Assembly: GCA_008933995.1 (NCBI GenBank)
Contig: WARS01000065.1
Coordinates: 2,112,612 to 2,176,611 of the forward strand
Direction: 5' to 3'
Length of the DNA stretch: 64,000 bases
DNA from: Datnioides undecimradiatus
Lineage: Eukaryota > Chordata > Actinopteri > Lobotiformes > Datnioididae
Positions 1 to 12,260 of this stretch are shown here, one piece after another. Under the pieces are notes generated by a model. The model was not told where the DNA came from, ran no database searches, and saw nothing but the letters and a program-made list of their open reading frames with translations. Position 1 is the first letter of the stretch; every line of letters begins with the position of its first letter. The position numbers were made by a program, and so were the translations under genes.

Positions 1-1
1 G

Positions 2-145
2 AAGGGTCAGCCGCTGTGTGTCCTCTCGGCCATGAAGATGGAGACAGTGGTCAATTCCCCAATGGCCGGGACTGTTAAGGCAGTCCATGTCACAACCGAC
101 GCCTCCCTGGAGGGAGATGATCTGATACTGGAAATCGAGGAGTAG
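2..145 (+). CDS. pc: Pyruvate carboxylase, C-terminal biotin-carrier segment (last exon, 5' part outside window)
   Basis: Reading from base 2 gives 47 residues and a TAG stop at 143-145. The sequence contains [11 protein letters not shown] and ends [11 protein letters not shown], which is the end of the biotin carboxyl carrier domain of pyruvate carboxylase. The lysine of AMKM (codon 35-37) is the residue that carries covalently bound biotin. In the mitochondrial matrix the enzyme makes oxaloacetate from pyruvate and bicarbonate at the cost of ATP, feeding gluconeogenesis and refilling the citric acid cycle. The biotin arm swings between the carboxylase and transferase sites. Only the last ~47 of roughly 1,180 residues are in the window, so I cannot tell which teleost pc paralogue this is. 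The match to the vertebrate C-terminus is close to residue by residue, with a few substitutions downstream of the motif. The exon is cut by the window edge, so its acceptor site is not visible. Confidence 0.96.
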   Translation, partial: KGQPLCVLSAMKMETVVNSPMAGTVKAVHVTTDASLEGDDLILEIEE

Positions 146-526
146 AGTGAGGGGGCGGAGGGAGGGAGGGGGGGAGTAGTGAGGAGTAGCAGTAGTAGGC
201 GGGAGTTAGACAATCTGATTCTGGAAATGGTGAGGTAGAGGAACATGGGGATTAAGAAGGAGGAGGAAAAACAGGAATCCTTTTTGTTAAAGACAGCACT
301 CACTACTGTGGCAGTACTGCAGGACATTTTGGCTCCCAATTTGTACATATTCTGTTTGGTTACACATATCCAGTCACCTAATGGGGGCAAATAGTAAATA
401 ACAATAAAATAATATATTAATTCGATATGAAATACTTACTGAATTGTACCACTAATCAAACTTCAGAGCCAAGTTATTCCCTAGGTGTAGTGATTAGGTC
501 AATAAACTTGTATATCTCAGCACATC
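146..526 (+). promoter_or_regulatory. pc: pc 3' UTR with candidate poly(A) signals
   Basis: Non-coding sequence follows the pc stop. It begins with a G-rich stretch (151-174) and GA-rich sequence. The first canonical AATAAA is at 403-408 in an AT-rich context, and a second is at 501-506. Either would be a normal mRNA end for this gene. No cleavage site can be proved from sequence alone. A reverse-strand open frame over 7-390 is only the antisense shadow of this exon and UTR. Confidence 0.6.
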
Positions 527-3500
527 TATTATTGTCCTGTCAACTTGTAGAATGACATACTTGGATTGTGACACATTCCATTAAATGCTAGTCTTAAACA
601 TGATGAACTAACCATGTGTGACACTAATAGAGCCGTAACTTCTACTTCCAATTAAGCGCCACAATTTCCATTTCTATGCTGTTGATGTTGCCTAATATTT
701 TCGGAGTGAGTAGGTGAAACTTAATACTGATGACTACTAAATGTTTTTCTTTGTAATCAGCAGGGTTCAGACAAAGAAGGATAGACTTGAGGATGTATTA
801 CCCAATCACTTTTTTCATACGGGAGCATTGTTAGCATGCTCGCCTTTGCAAGACATTATTAATTTCTTACATTAGTCACAGTGAACTCTCAGAATATGTA
901 ATTTTTTTTTTGTTGTTGAAAAATTAAATATTGTTCTTTGGAAACACTACAAAATACACAGAGGGAAAGAAATCACAATATTTTGCCCAATCTGTTTAAA
1001 TAAGTTTGATAAAAATATGTTCACAATCATAAAAAGCACAAAAGGCAAGTGGCACAATTTTAGGTTGATGGGGACACGCATATACATGCCACATGTTGCA
1101 CCAAAGTCAAAATGTATTCTGTTACTGTATCAGTAATAGTACATGGTTTATTTTTTGAAAGATCTGTCCTGGTCTTGAAAATGTATTCCCATTCACACCT
1201 GTCTTTAAAATCCCAAAGCAGAAGCATGCTGTAGTGACATTGTTGAAACGAAGCTGGAGACCATGTTGGAAACACCCAAACAGGATTAGGGATGTGATTT
1301 TTACAAAGTACCTCTGTTACAGTTGGTTTAAATGCGTCTTTCTTAATCCAAAACCAGCTCGGCTGTATCACTTTAGAGGTGCAGCGTTGGGGTCTTAAGG
1401 TGGCTTTTAAGCCTTTTTAGGCTCTCTGCTAGAACAGTGCTATGTTAAAAAAGTTGTCAGAGGAGTGGTTTTACCCCGTCTTTTCAGAACCAGCTAGACA
1501 TTATGGTGAATGGTCTTCTGTCTGCACGGGGATTTAAATGCTAGGTGTAAATGGGATTACATGGTGGTGTAATGGAAGCATGTGGTGTTATTTTCTGAGG
1601 CTCTGCTGATTAATTTATGAATTAATTCTCTGTCAAATGATGTGAAATTAGCCGGACTAATAAGAGACTCTGGAGACTCCCAGTAGCAGCACTCGGCTTT
1701 ATATTTCTAATGCGCGTGTGTGTTTGCATAAATGAGTCTAAATATCTGTGTGTCTGTGTGTGTAAGCAAATTTTAAGACAAAGTCAACCAGTCTCTATAA
1801 TGTTGCACCTCCAGAGCTGAAATAAAAACATTCTCAAAGACATGAAATATTCATGCGCACACACACCAGTGCAAAACATTCACGCTAACACTCCCAGCCC
1901 ATGAGTACTGCCTGGTTCAAAAGAAAACAAAACCAAAAGCACAGCACGGTGGTGTGGCTACATCTCCCTAGTAGCTATATCCAAACTCTAAAACAAATCT
2001 CACTTCCTGTTGATGTAGTACTGGATTGAATTAAACTCACAAGATTTGACTTAGTAACTGCCACCAGTTTAAGTCCTTTTACTTCCCTTACTTTCAGCTG
2101 CAGAATTTTTAATTATTTCCAGAGAACTGAGGCCGTATTGAATGTCATGCCACATTGAGCAGTGAAAGTAAACAGCGAACAAGCAAAAAAGACACTAAAA
2201 CAAATTACTTTTCCCAAAAATATCTGTGTGTCTTCGACAGAATACGTCGATGGAAACACAAAATTTAAGTATCGGTTTGTACTTGACCGGACTCTTTCCA
2301 GCATTTTTGCTCTATTACCAAACTATGCATCAATACTAAGCAGCGACGCTGTAGGTAATTATAACACTGAAATGCCCACTGCCATGCCTCACTGTACCAC
2401 CTGACCTTATCGATCTGCATTTGAAATCTGTTTAAAGATAGAGATGAATGAGTGTTTTTGACAAGCGGATGCACAATAAATTTAAGCCCCCCCCCCCCAT
2501 TAATCTGCTTTCCCTTCCTCATCTATCCATTGTGTTTTCCTCTCCGTCCCTCTCTCCCTTCTCTAAATTTGCACATGTACAATGACGGCATTGACTCATG
2601 CAATAATGTAAACTGTATCGCAGTGTTTCTCTATGTCTTAGCTAGCAGTGATTCTAACAACCATGCTTGTGACAATGTTCAACTCTTCCGTGTCTGGGGG
2701 AAAATAAATAAGTAAATCAGAGAAAAAGTATACACAGCAGAGAAATGTTATTTGTTTCAGAAAGAGGGAATATTCTTGAGCTCAAGAGGTGAACTGTCGC
2801 AGAGAGTATGAAAATAGGGTCTGTGACATTTATCTTTTCTTTCTATTGCTTTCCTTTGTGTTTTTATGAAACCAACCAAACTGTTTATTTACTCTCAGTT
2901 TGGCAGACACGACTGACTGCAGATTCAAAATGTCAACTTGAAATCTGCATCAAATGCTTAAAAAATTGTCACGTTTTCTTTCAATGTCTTAATCTTTTTT
3001 TGAAACCTACATTTCTGTTTAATCAGTTTATTTACTGAAGTAGTTTACATCCTAGGAAAGACTGAGCTGCAGCGCACAAAAAGGGAAACAAATAGTATCA
3101 AAAGCGATAATTGTTCTTGTTCTCTCTGTACTTACAAATAAAGTTAACTGTAACTGAGTCTTTATTGTGTTGGTGTGTATATTCTACAGAGTGGTCCAGA
3201 GATAAACCCTGCATCACTGAGGGCTCAGGAAAGACTCAAGCGGAGCAGAGCTTTGGTTAATGGTTTTCAGAAACAAATATTGTTGGCACATCCTCGTACG
3301 ATCCTGTCAGTCAGCGTCTCGCTACAAAGCAGAATGATCAGCTCACTGCTGGCCAGAGTAAAAACTATATTACGTCTCTGAAAGCTTGAGTCCTGCATTT
3401 CCTATCAGCCTGTCAAATTGCAGCTCTTTCAGAATTATGTGTCAAACTAGTAATTAGGTTTCAACAATAAATGTTCAAGTGAAAAAGACTGTTTCACAAG

Positions 3501-5455
3501 CCAAAATCCTGCCAGATCAATGCAAGTAATTTAATTAGACTGTGCAATTGTATCACGTTTATTAACATAATGTGACAAAAATATGCTACATTGTTGGAGC
3601 CAGACAGTCTTTGGGTTATTTTGCATAAGCGTGGTTATTTTATTCTCTCAATCCGCCCCTTCCTGCACATCAGAATTCAGTGTGTATCTGGATGTGTTGA
3701 GGGATTTTCTTTGTTTGGTGCTTTCCAAACAAGTTAATTCCTGTGTGGCTGCATGTTGATCTACCCTGACACTCTCCTGTCTTTAAACAGGTTCTTTAGA
3801 TCTGATTAAGTACTGATTAACCACGCTAAATCAATCGGGTCTGTCACTCAGCTAGCATTATTGATCAGGTGCCACTTTCGCTGTTAGCTGTGTGGTCAGT
3901 GAGTGGATTGATCATTCTGGCAGCAGGCACTAGTTGACATTCTCAAGCTCATGTTATGGATTTAGTGAAGCAGGTTATCAGTGAAAACAATGCACCAATC
4001 AGCAATGCACGGCTGGCTTGTCACCACTTTGTAAACTGGGTTAACTGGAAGTGTCCAGAGAGAGGAAAGGTTGCTATGGTACCAGGATGATAGAATAGCA
4101 TGATACTTAATTGTCATCAGATTAAATCACAGGGGCAATCGTGGAGCACAGTGGATGTTATGACCCACTTGTCAGCTGACTTGAGTGACAGCTTCAATTA
4201 ATAACAACATAATCAAATTTGCATACGTGAATAGAGAAGTGGAAGATAATAGTTGGCCTGCTATGACCTTGATTGGTTTGTAGATATCATTAAAAAGAAA
4301 ACTGTAATTGTAACATTTGTAACTAATTCATAAATTTACTCAAATTAGGATTTTAGTCGAGCACAAACCTAGAAAAGGTACCCTTCTGGTGGAGATTGTC
4401 AAGGCTACTTCCACAAATCCCCCACCTGACATTTTCCTCAGTTTATGTGCTTTTAATCAGACTACTGAATGTCAAACTTTTCACATGAAGACAGAAAATG
4501 TCACACAGTTCCCTGTTCTGACATAGCTGAAATTGATAGATAAAAGTGCCTCAACTTAACAACTGGATGAAAAATAATCTTTGTACAACTTATTGTGGTG
4601 CCCTTGAAGAGAATGTATTTGAATAAAGGCTGCAGTTTTGATTCAAAAGTCAAGTGAAATATTAAATTCAAGCACACAAATGTTATGAATGGCTTCCTGT
4701 GGCTTTCACATGCTGTCACGCTGTGTGCAAGATGCAGATTATCGATGATTGGTGTGCACTTAACACACATTTACAACAACAAAAGAGTCCTAAGTTCTCT
4801 CTTAATGAGGCCTCTGGTGGCTTCCTTGTGGTCAAAGTAATAATTTGTGTTTCAGTTCACTGTATATGTTGTAATGACGATCACATTAATTAGAGGGACT
4901 ATTAATCTACAAAGACAGATTAGTATGTCCCCAAAGGAAATATACAGTATGTCATACTGAGAGAAAATCGGATTGCTTTTTAATTCCATCTCTTGACATG
5001 TGGGACAAAATTGAGTGAGAGACACTTAAAAATTAACAGAAGCTAAAATTATCTTTCAAAACAAGGCTAAGCTACCAAAGCTGTTTGGTTCCCCCACTGG
5101 ACATCAGTAATCACCTTTTGTTGAACACAAACAGGCAGTTAGCGGCTTAATGACAGCGCCTGCTCTTATTAAAGGTACCCTGAGGAGTGTTCATTGTAAA
5201 CAAACTGTTTTGTTACATTCAACATTTCTCACACACTGTGTCTTTAAATAATGCAAGTAAGATATTCCCAAAGAATTCCAACTGTAAGGTCATATTCATC
5301 TGGTCATCTGGCGAATCAATCACGCCAGATTATTCAATATATCCGATGATAAAAAACATCAATCAACATTTCCGACAGAGACAAAGTGATGTGTGTGGTG
5401 TCTTTAAATAGCTGGTTTAAGCCAACTGCCCCTCTAGGATCCACAGTGCTTAATT
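527..5455. other. Intergenic DNA, no gene seen
   Basis: This AT-rich stretch lies downstream of pc. Open frames are short, lack splice-supported continuation and match no family I know. It contains a run of 12 C at 487-498 of the 2-kb block (2487-2498). Two stretches are rich in homeobox-type motifs: about 1605-1710, with overlapping TTAATT/ATTAAT words, and about 3790-3960, with repeated TGATTAA/TTGATCA words. These could be conserved regulatory elements, but conservation cannot be judged here. Confidence 0.5.
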
Positions 5456-5705
5456 TAGGGTTGCAACTATTGACTCTTTTAATTATTGTTTGATGTCGGA
5501 TTATATGTTGGATTGGATGTTGGATTATATTATTAATTTAGTCAATTGTTTGTCTGAAAATAGTGACAAATGCCTGCCAAAAGGCCCGGTTGGTGTTATT
5601 AAACTGCTCATTTTGTCCAACCAGCAGTAAAAAAAACCAACTGAAACATTTCTCTAAGGTATTACTGAGGGTGACGTATCAACAACCGATTTTAATGATG
5701 AAAAC
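5456..5705 (+). mobile_element. Degraded hAT-like non-autonomous element (TAGGGCTGCAAC family)
   Basis: It begins TAGGGTTGCAACTATTGAC and continues with ATTA/TTAAT-rich sequence, then a 'TGTCTGAAAATAGTGACAAATG' -type middle. That is the layout of the abundant teleost MITE whose ends read TAGGGCTGCAAC...GTTGCAGCCCTA. The far end is too eroded to define. Two other copies lie at 56806-57120 and 60203-60405. Assignment is from memory of the repeat family. Confidence 0.55.
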
Positions 5706-5800
5706 TTCATTCAATTCAATTTCATTTGTATAACTCCAAATCACAACAGAGGGTATCTCAAGGTATTTTACTTTTGGACCAAACTCTTCATATTAACTGC
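5706..5800 (+). repeat. Fragment of a common teleost interspersed repeat
   Basis: The words TTCAATTCAATTTCATTTGT, CCAAATCACAACAGA and TCTCAAGGTATTTTA appear in order. They match the widespread fish repeat with a 'TTATTTGTATAGCGCCAAATCACAAC...CTCAAGGCGCTTTATA' core. The fragment directly abuts the hAT-like copy to its left. It is degraded and has no coding capacity. Confidence 0.55.
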
Positions 5801-7790
5801 ACCCAAGAGCTTTAATTACACCTGACATATCACAGCCGAAGCTACAGTGTGAGGTTCAGATTAAAAAGCTACCATAAGTCAATATACGGTGAGACACTCT
5901 GAGAAGTGCTGCACAGTTTTTTGTCAACATTTGCCACTGCTGGATGAAACCGTGACTTCTCTATAGCTTCTGCTTCGTTCAACTGACACTCTGCCGCCAA
6001 ACAGGCCAAGGAGCTACTTTGACGGGGTCTTGACATCAGAAGAGAAGCAAACATTTTCATTTCCCTGGGTCCTGAGGTCACCGACTACATTTTCATTTGG
6101 ATCCCAGACTGAAACTGTTTAATAACTACTGCCTCTAATCTATAAATGAGTTCAAATCCCCTAAGTGGCTTTCTCTTAGCTCATCCCTTTGTCTGCTTTA
6201 CCACTGTCCAAATGAACAGCAAATACCCACTGGAGAGTGTCTTGGCAACTCAAACACCTACTGACGAAGCTCGGTGAAAAAGCAGCAGAGCTGTGCAGCA
6301 GCAGCTGGGCACAGGAGCCAACTTTCTAACCCGTGCATGAGTCTCTTACATTGGCCACAGGGGTCCGCTGCTCTGTTGAGGTGCAACTTTCCCCTCTAAT
6401 CCCTTTGCTGCTGTTCGTTAATCCCTTCACTGCTTGCTTTGCTGCTTTCTTTGCTGTAATCCTCCTGCCTGAATAAAAAGAGAATAGACAAGGAGGACGG
6501 GCTACATAGTGTCTCAGACAGACAGGACAGACAGCTCTGTCAGTCTCTAAGCTTCCTATCAATCAGCACACCCAGGATCTGATCCACTCTGACACAAACG
6601 ATGCCCATTCATTGCTTTTTCTGGACTCTCCATGAAATATGCTTTATATATCAAACTGAATGATTCTAATCACTGAAATCACATCAGCGACATGAAATGG
6701 ATACTAAAAAGCACTGAGCAAAGGCAAGAGTCAGATGTTTAAAAAGCAAAGCTAAAAACTGTTAATCATGGTGTAAAAGCAGGGATGAAATTAAACACTG
6801 CAATGTCAAAAACATCCAGTGAAACAGCAGCAAGGCATCAAACACGCATCACTTTCAAATGAGGGATTTTGAGCACTCGCCTGACAGGTGTGGTCCACTG
6901 CCATCTCCATTCCTTTTTCCATTACTCCATGTTCAAAGATTGCTTGTGGGGACAATTTTCCACCTGTCTGAGAATCAGCAGCCAGGGGCTTGCAGGCCAG
7001 TAAAACCGTCCACCCTGCACGTCCACACACCAATGTCCCTGATGACACGTCTCATGTACACCGACATTTGGCCCTGCTCAATTTCTTGATGTGATGATCT
7101 CATAACTTGCAATGGCGCATGCCGCTGAGTGTTTGGGATGCAGCGCTATAAAGACAGTTAAATGACAAGAATCGAGAAACAGGAAACCATTCGCCTGTAC
7201 TTCCCTCCTCCCTCTGTCTTATACTCATCATTAAACACTATTAGCAGAACAGCAGCGCATTACAAAGCCATGGGCAACCTTGCAAGTGACGAGTTAACAA
7301 TTCACACATCAATTAAGCAGACAGATCAATGCAACATGCTGACCACACTGACAAATTCAATTTCAAACGAATGCGTCAAATGATGGCCAGTGGGTAGCCA
7401 GGACATGGATCATTTTCTATCACCCCTCCAGAGTCAATCTCTGTCAAGCCCTTTTGATGCTACAGTTAGTGACACCCTGTGACGAAGCATGTATGTGTGT
7501 GTCAGTGTGTGAGAGGAAGACTGGGAGGGAAGAGAGAAATAAAGAGTGTTTATCTTTCATGTGTGTATATGTGATGAGACATCTCATTAAGTATTAAACA
7601 TAACTGGTTTAGCCCCGGGTGTCAGGAAGGGCACAAACACACACGTGCATACACAGCCGATGCACTTTGTTCCTTGCTTTAACACACCAAAGCTTCAAAG
7701 TGTGCATTCAAGTGTGAGTGTGAGCATGTGTGTGTCGAAAAGTGTGACCTCTCTTTGCCACTGTGAGCTTAAAGCGTTCCAGCTCGAATC
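5801..7790. other. Intergenic DNA, no gene seen
   Basis: There are only short unrelated open frames on both strands. None is supported by splice sites or a recognisable domain. Base composition becomes less AT-rich towards the right end, where a promoter-like stretch begins. Confidence 0.5.
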
Positions 7791-8000
7791 AAAGCACTGC
7801 AGCAAATATAAGAGGGAAGCTGAAGAGCAGAAACAGAGACGCACACACAGTCAGACAGGGAGGATTCAATGCGACAGAGGCAGAGCGAGCTAACGGAGGA
7901 GAGAGGAGAGCGGCTCAGCGACTGCGACACACAGCCCAGACAGGAATTAAGGAATTAGAGAGCAAAGAGAGGGAAAGGATCAAAGACGGAGAGCCAAATC
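7791..8000 (+). promoter_or_regulatory. Candidate promoter/first exon (TATA-like, purine-rich leader)
   Basis: A TATA-like AAATATAAG lies at 804-812 of this block (7804-7812). About 30 bases downstream begins a CA/GA-rich leader with several CpGs, running to about 7990. The layout resembles a TATA promoter with a 5' leader on the + strand. The 163-codon frame over 7763-8254 is low-complexity and not convincing as protein. No downstream exons were identified, so this could be a non-coding transcript or chance. Confidence 0.25.
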
Positions 8001-8254
8001 ACTCATTTTTTATTCACGTGCGTCAGAGACACGGTGCCAATCATCAGATTTCTTTTTGTGTATCCACATTTTACACCTCAGTGTCAGAATACTGCACTGT
8101 TGCCGTGGCAACATGCGTGTTCAGGGCAAAAGACTACATTGTCCCCGTAGAACAAACAGTCCGAGTGGGCTCTTTACGACTCAAATGTTTTCTTTTACGC
8201 ACAAACCCGCCGGCGCACCTTCTGTCTGAAAGAGCAGAATATGTCCACGGTTGA

Positions 8255-11200
8255 AAGTCACTTGCGTATATGATTACGAAAGACGTGGTCTTAATGTGCG
8301 TTAAAACAAGTGATGCACAGTAGCTTTGAGTCACACCTGGTAAGCCACACTGAGCATGTGAGAAGTCACACTTGTGCTGGCAGCCTGAGAGCTCCACCTG
8401 TGGCAAATATCAGCTTCTACAATCACAGCTCTGCAAGCTCAGACTTGAGGCCAGACGGCTACATCTAAAAGCACCACATTCCACTGTTTCACTAAGTTTC
8501 TCAAAGCAAAACTGATGCCTTTTGAATGAACGGTGCCTTGGTAGCTCAGGCAGGCAAGGAAACATTTCATCAAATGTCCTGTACACCAGCTCATGCATCT
8601 GATGCTCTTTCAATCAGCATACTCTGAGTTCAACATCCTCACTGCCACTCAACTAACTACTTTTAACAGTTTATCTACCTCTACCTTCTCATCCTCATCC
8701 TGCACTACCAGCTAGTTGATCCACAGTCCCAAGTCATTGTTGTCTTAATCTTATTATCAATGCTTATAGTAAAAGTGTCACCTTAGACCATTAAGTGACT
8801 GAGGAGAGCCTGTAGATGTACCACAGTACTTAGGATGAGTACTTAGCTGTAACAAGAGCTAAAGCAAATAAGAAACTAAGAAAATAACAAAACAGAAAAG
8901 TACAGAAAAGTACATTTTCCTAAAATCTTTACCCATAGAGGGTCAAAAGTGAAACTAAATGGTGGTATATGTTGCCAAAAAACAACTACTGAACCAAAGG
9001 AGGAAGCAAGCCATTATGGAAGTCTACATTATGTTTTTTGTGTACTTTGAGACAGAAGTCACATTAGGTAAGCCGTTTATTTAATATTAGGAGAACAGCT
9101 AAAAATAAAAGAAAGCAGTGATGGATATTAAAGACCATTGTATTGATAATCTACAATGTTTTGTGTCAGGGCACAACTGCTGTGGCACCCGAGGCAGAGA
9201 AACACACCAGCAGAGGGAGGACAAAAGACGAAAGATGAAAGACTAATACTGACTGAACTGACGTCGCATCCTGCAGTCTAGCACCAGGATACCTGATACA
9301 GACGCCCTGTTCCTATGAGTAGTAACATGCATCTGAAGGTTGAAATTCAGATCCACCTCTCACTCGTTTGATGTCAGTTTGTCCACTGCCTGCATGACTA
9401 CACATGTAAAATAATAAAATGAACACACACAGAAGGTCAAAACAGGAAAACATTAATCAAAATATTTACAAGAAATTATTAAGCAAACTGACAACAATTC
9501 AAAGGTTGAATATGAATATTGAATATGATTTCAAATGTGACATCTAACAATAAAATGTGAGGGACAATTCCACATGGACACACTACAATATAACAAATCT
9601 GTTGTCAACCTTATATCTTTGCTTCTAACTTATTTGGCGGTGTGTATTTCTTACTCTTCTGGGTGAATGTCTTCCCATTGACAACATGAAACACATTCGG
9701 CTCAGATTATGTTTCTCATCTGTACATTCTCCTGCTGAGCAGTAAACTTTTGGATGCCAGTGCTTCTCAGTCACAGCTCAAGGCCGTCTTTTGTACATTC
9801 TTCTTTATATAAAGATATTCAACAATCAGGAGCTTCAGTACACCAGAGTGTAAACAGCCACAACACAGGCTGTGTTATTAGAGCTGCAACTTTTTTTTTG
9901 CTTGACTGGAAATACTCTTCAGCTATCACTGTACCATTCATCCACAGCTGGATGGAAGAACCGTTGTCTGAGAGCTGTCAGAAGTCATGCCAGGGAATCA
10001 AGGACTTGAGTAGAAGCAGGTGAGGCTGAAGTGGGTCGAGAAAAAAAACAAAAACAAAACACACTTCATCACTCAGAGAAATCATCATCGAGGACTGGTA
10101 ACACTTTATATTGCGCTTCAATGAAAGAATTCAGCATAAAGACAGAAACATGGACAGAAGGTTCACTCACACATAATGGTTGGTTATTTTTGCTATTAAA
10201 TGAAATCTTTTTGGATTCATGTCTTGGATTTATCTCTCAGCTTTATCTCCAACACTGGAAAATCTTAACTTTAAGTGGAAATTGTATTTAAACGCCAGAC
10301 CCATTATTGTCTGACCACAGCACACAATCGTATTAAGGTTGATTATTCTGATTAGATGGATTTTTATGGTAGTGCTGACATAGGTTCATAATAAAAGACA
10401 TAAACAAAACTCTATAGTGTACCTGTGTTTACTGTAAAGTGGGATTTACGTCTAGGACTGGTCAATATAATCATATATAAAACACTAGATGTGACATTAA
10501 GTCATCATTCATGAGATAAACGATCTTCTCACCCTTAATGATAGCAGAGTGTGTCTGCCAGATGAAAACAACTACAGGGATTGAAAAATGTCCCATTATT
10601 GCAGCGTCACAGTTCCTATATATTGTTAATAGGATGCTGGATTTCACTAAAATTAAAATATTTTATTCATGATCTACCTATTATGAGTATTTTAAGTACA
10701 CTGACACACAATGCGAATGGATCCTTCCTATGAAATTGCACAATATGGCCACCGGTGCCTGTTATGATTATTCTGATTTTATTCAATATCTCTCAAGCTT
10801 CTGCAAACACTGTGTCTTTGATGACATAACCAGACATTATGCATTTTGGGATATATCAAACAATACCAATATAAGAAACATTATTGAATCATCTATGTGT
10901 AATATTGCTTTTAGATTTATAGAATCTAATTTAAGAAGCATGATATTGTTGAATACTAATATAAAATAGAGTAGATGATGTGTGTTTTTCTGACAACACA
11001 TTCATTTTCGCTTCATTCGCTTCAAAATGTTGATTCCTAACAGGTTTGAACAAGCTTTTTCACATTTCTGTTGTGCACAAATATAAACATATACAAGACT
11101 ATTCCCTGTGTGTAGCTCAAAGGGATTCACTGAAAATACTTTACAGTTTGAGGTGGTCGAGATCCACATTTTGATCAAGCTTCTTTCACAGCATCTCCAT

Positions 11201-11884
11201 AGGTTAAACAAATTTTAAAGACAACTGTGACAGCTCTGATCACCTGCGGGAATCAAATTAAGATATACTGAGGCAAAGCTCAGGAGAAAACAGCAAGTTA
11301 AAGGCTTTTTTGTAAAGATATTGGTGGCGGTTCAATGCCTGAAGGGGAAGAAGCTGCTGCTAAAACTGGAAAAGTGTTTTTCAAACACTTGCTTCTATTA
11401 GCTGCTACAACATACTAACTAACGCCTACAGTGCAAGCACAGACACATTTGCTAAAAATAAAATAACATGGCAATGACACACTAACAGACACAGTGTAAG
11501 TGTGGAACATAATCATCTACCTCCATCCGGAAAGCTTTATGTGGGATAAAATACCTGTTTTAACTCCAATCAGCAAACACTTAAAGTTGCAGGCACTCAA
11601 AGCATCTCATCATTAATCCACATCTGTACAGCTTCAGCCAGCTGTTTTAGTCTGTCCACATTCCACATCTAAAATAAGATAACACAGACATGTTACTAAT
11701 AGAGCTGTATGGCTATCAAGAGATCTTAGATGATACTGGATTGGAGGTGTGCAGCTCCTACTAAAATGATTGGATTTCTAAACACAGCCTACACCTCAGG
11801 AGAATTCAAACATGATCTTTCTGACTGGGAACGGATCATTTTACCAATGTTATAAAAGGATTTGGGTTTTGTTAATGTCTGTGT
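8255..11884. other. Intergenic DNA, no gene seen
   Basis: AT-rich intergenic sequence. There is a short T-run near 9890. No repeat with clear ends, RNA gene or coding exon is recognisable on either strand. Confidence 0.5.
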
Positions 11885-12260
11885 ATTAGCCGACTTAGAC
11901 TGAACACACCAATGAAGTGGAGAGGACCCGGAGGACTAAATATGAAATCTATCTCATAGGAATGGGCTTTACAGAGAGCTCGAACAGAGTGAATTGCTGT
12001 TCTCTAGCATCATCTGCTTGTACAGGTTGTTCCACACAGTACATTGACTAAAATGGGTCTCCTTTGGCCTTCACTCAAGACTGTGGATCAGACATAGGGG
12101 CTCTGCCTCAAAGACCTCAGGGTGCAGCCTGGCTTGAAGGGAGTTAGAGGGTTAGATATGAAGCTAGGGGCCAAACCATGTAGCACCTTCACAATAATCT
12201 GTAGAATCTGTTCTAACACTAACAACTAGTGTGGGGAGGTGAAATCTGACAGACACAACC
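11885..12260 (+). repeat. Degraded teleost LINE-type interspersed repeat
   Basis: Several phrases occur in the right order: 'GGTTGTTCCACA', 'TTTGGCCTTCA', 'GACCTCAGGGTGCAGCCTGG', 'GGGGCCAAACCATGTAGCACC' and 'GTAGAATCTGTTCTAACACTAAC'-like. They correspond to a very common fish repeat, often annotated as LINE-derived, in which a short conserved stretch mimics 'gggccagaccattgagagcttt...aaaatc'. No intact open frame survives. Family assignment is from memory. Confidence 0.45.

Noticed and set aside
1936-1970. SINE-like word 'GCACGGTGGTGTGG'
   Set aside because: It resembles a fish SINE head, but nothing else of the element, including a tRNA-like B box, is present.
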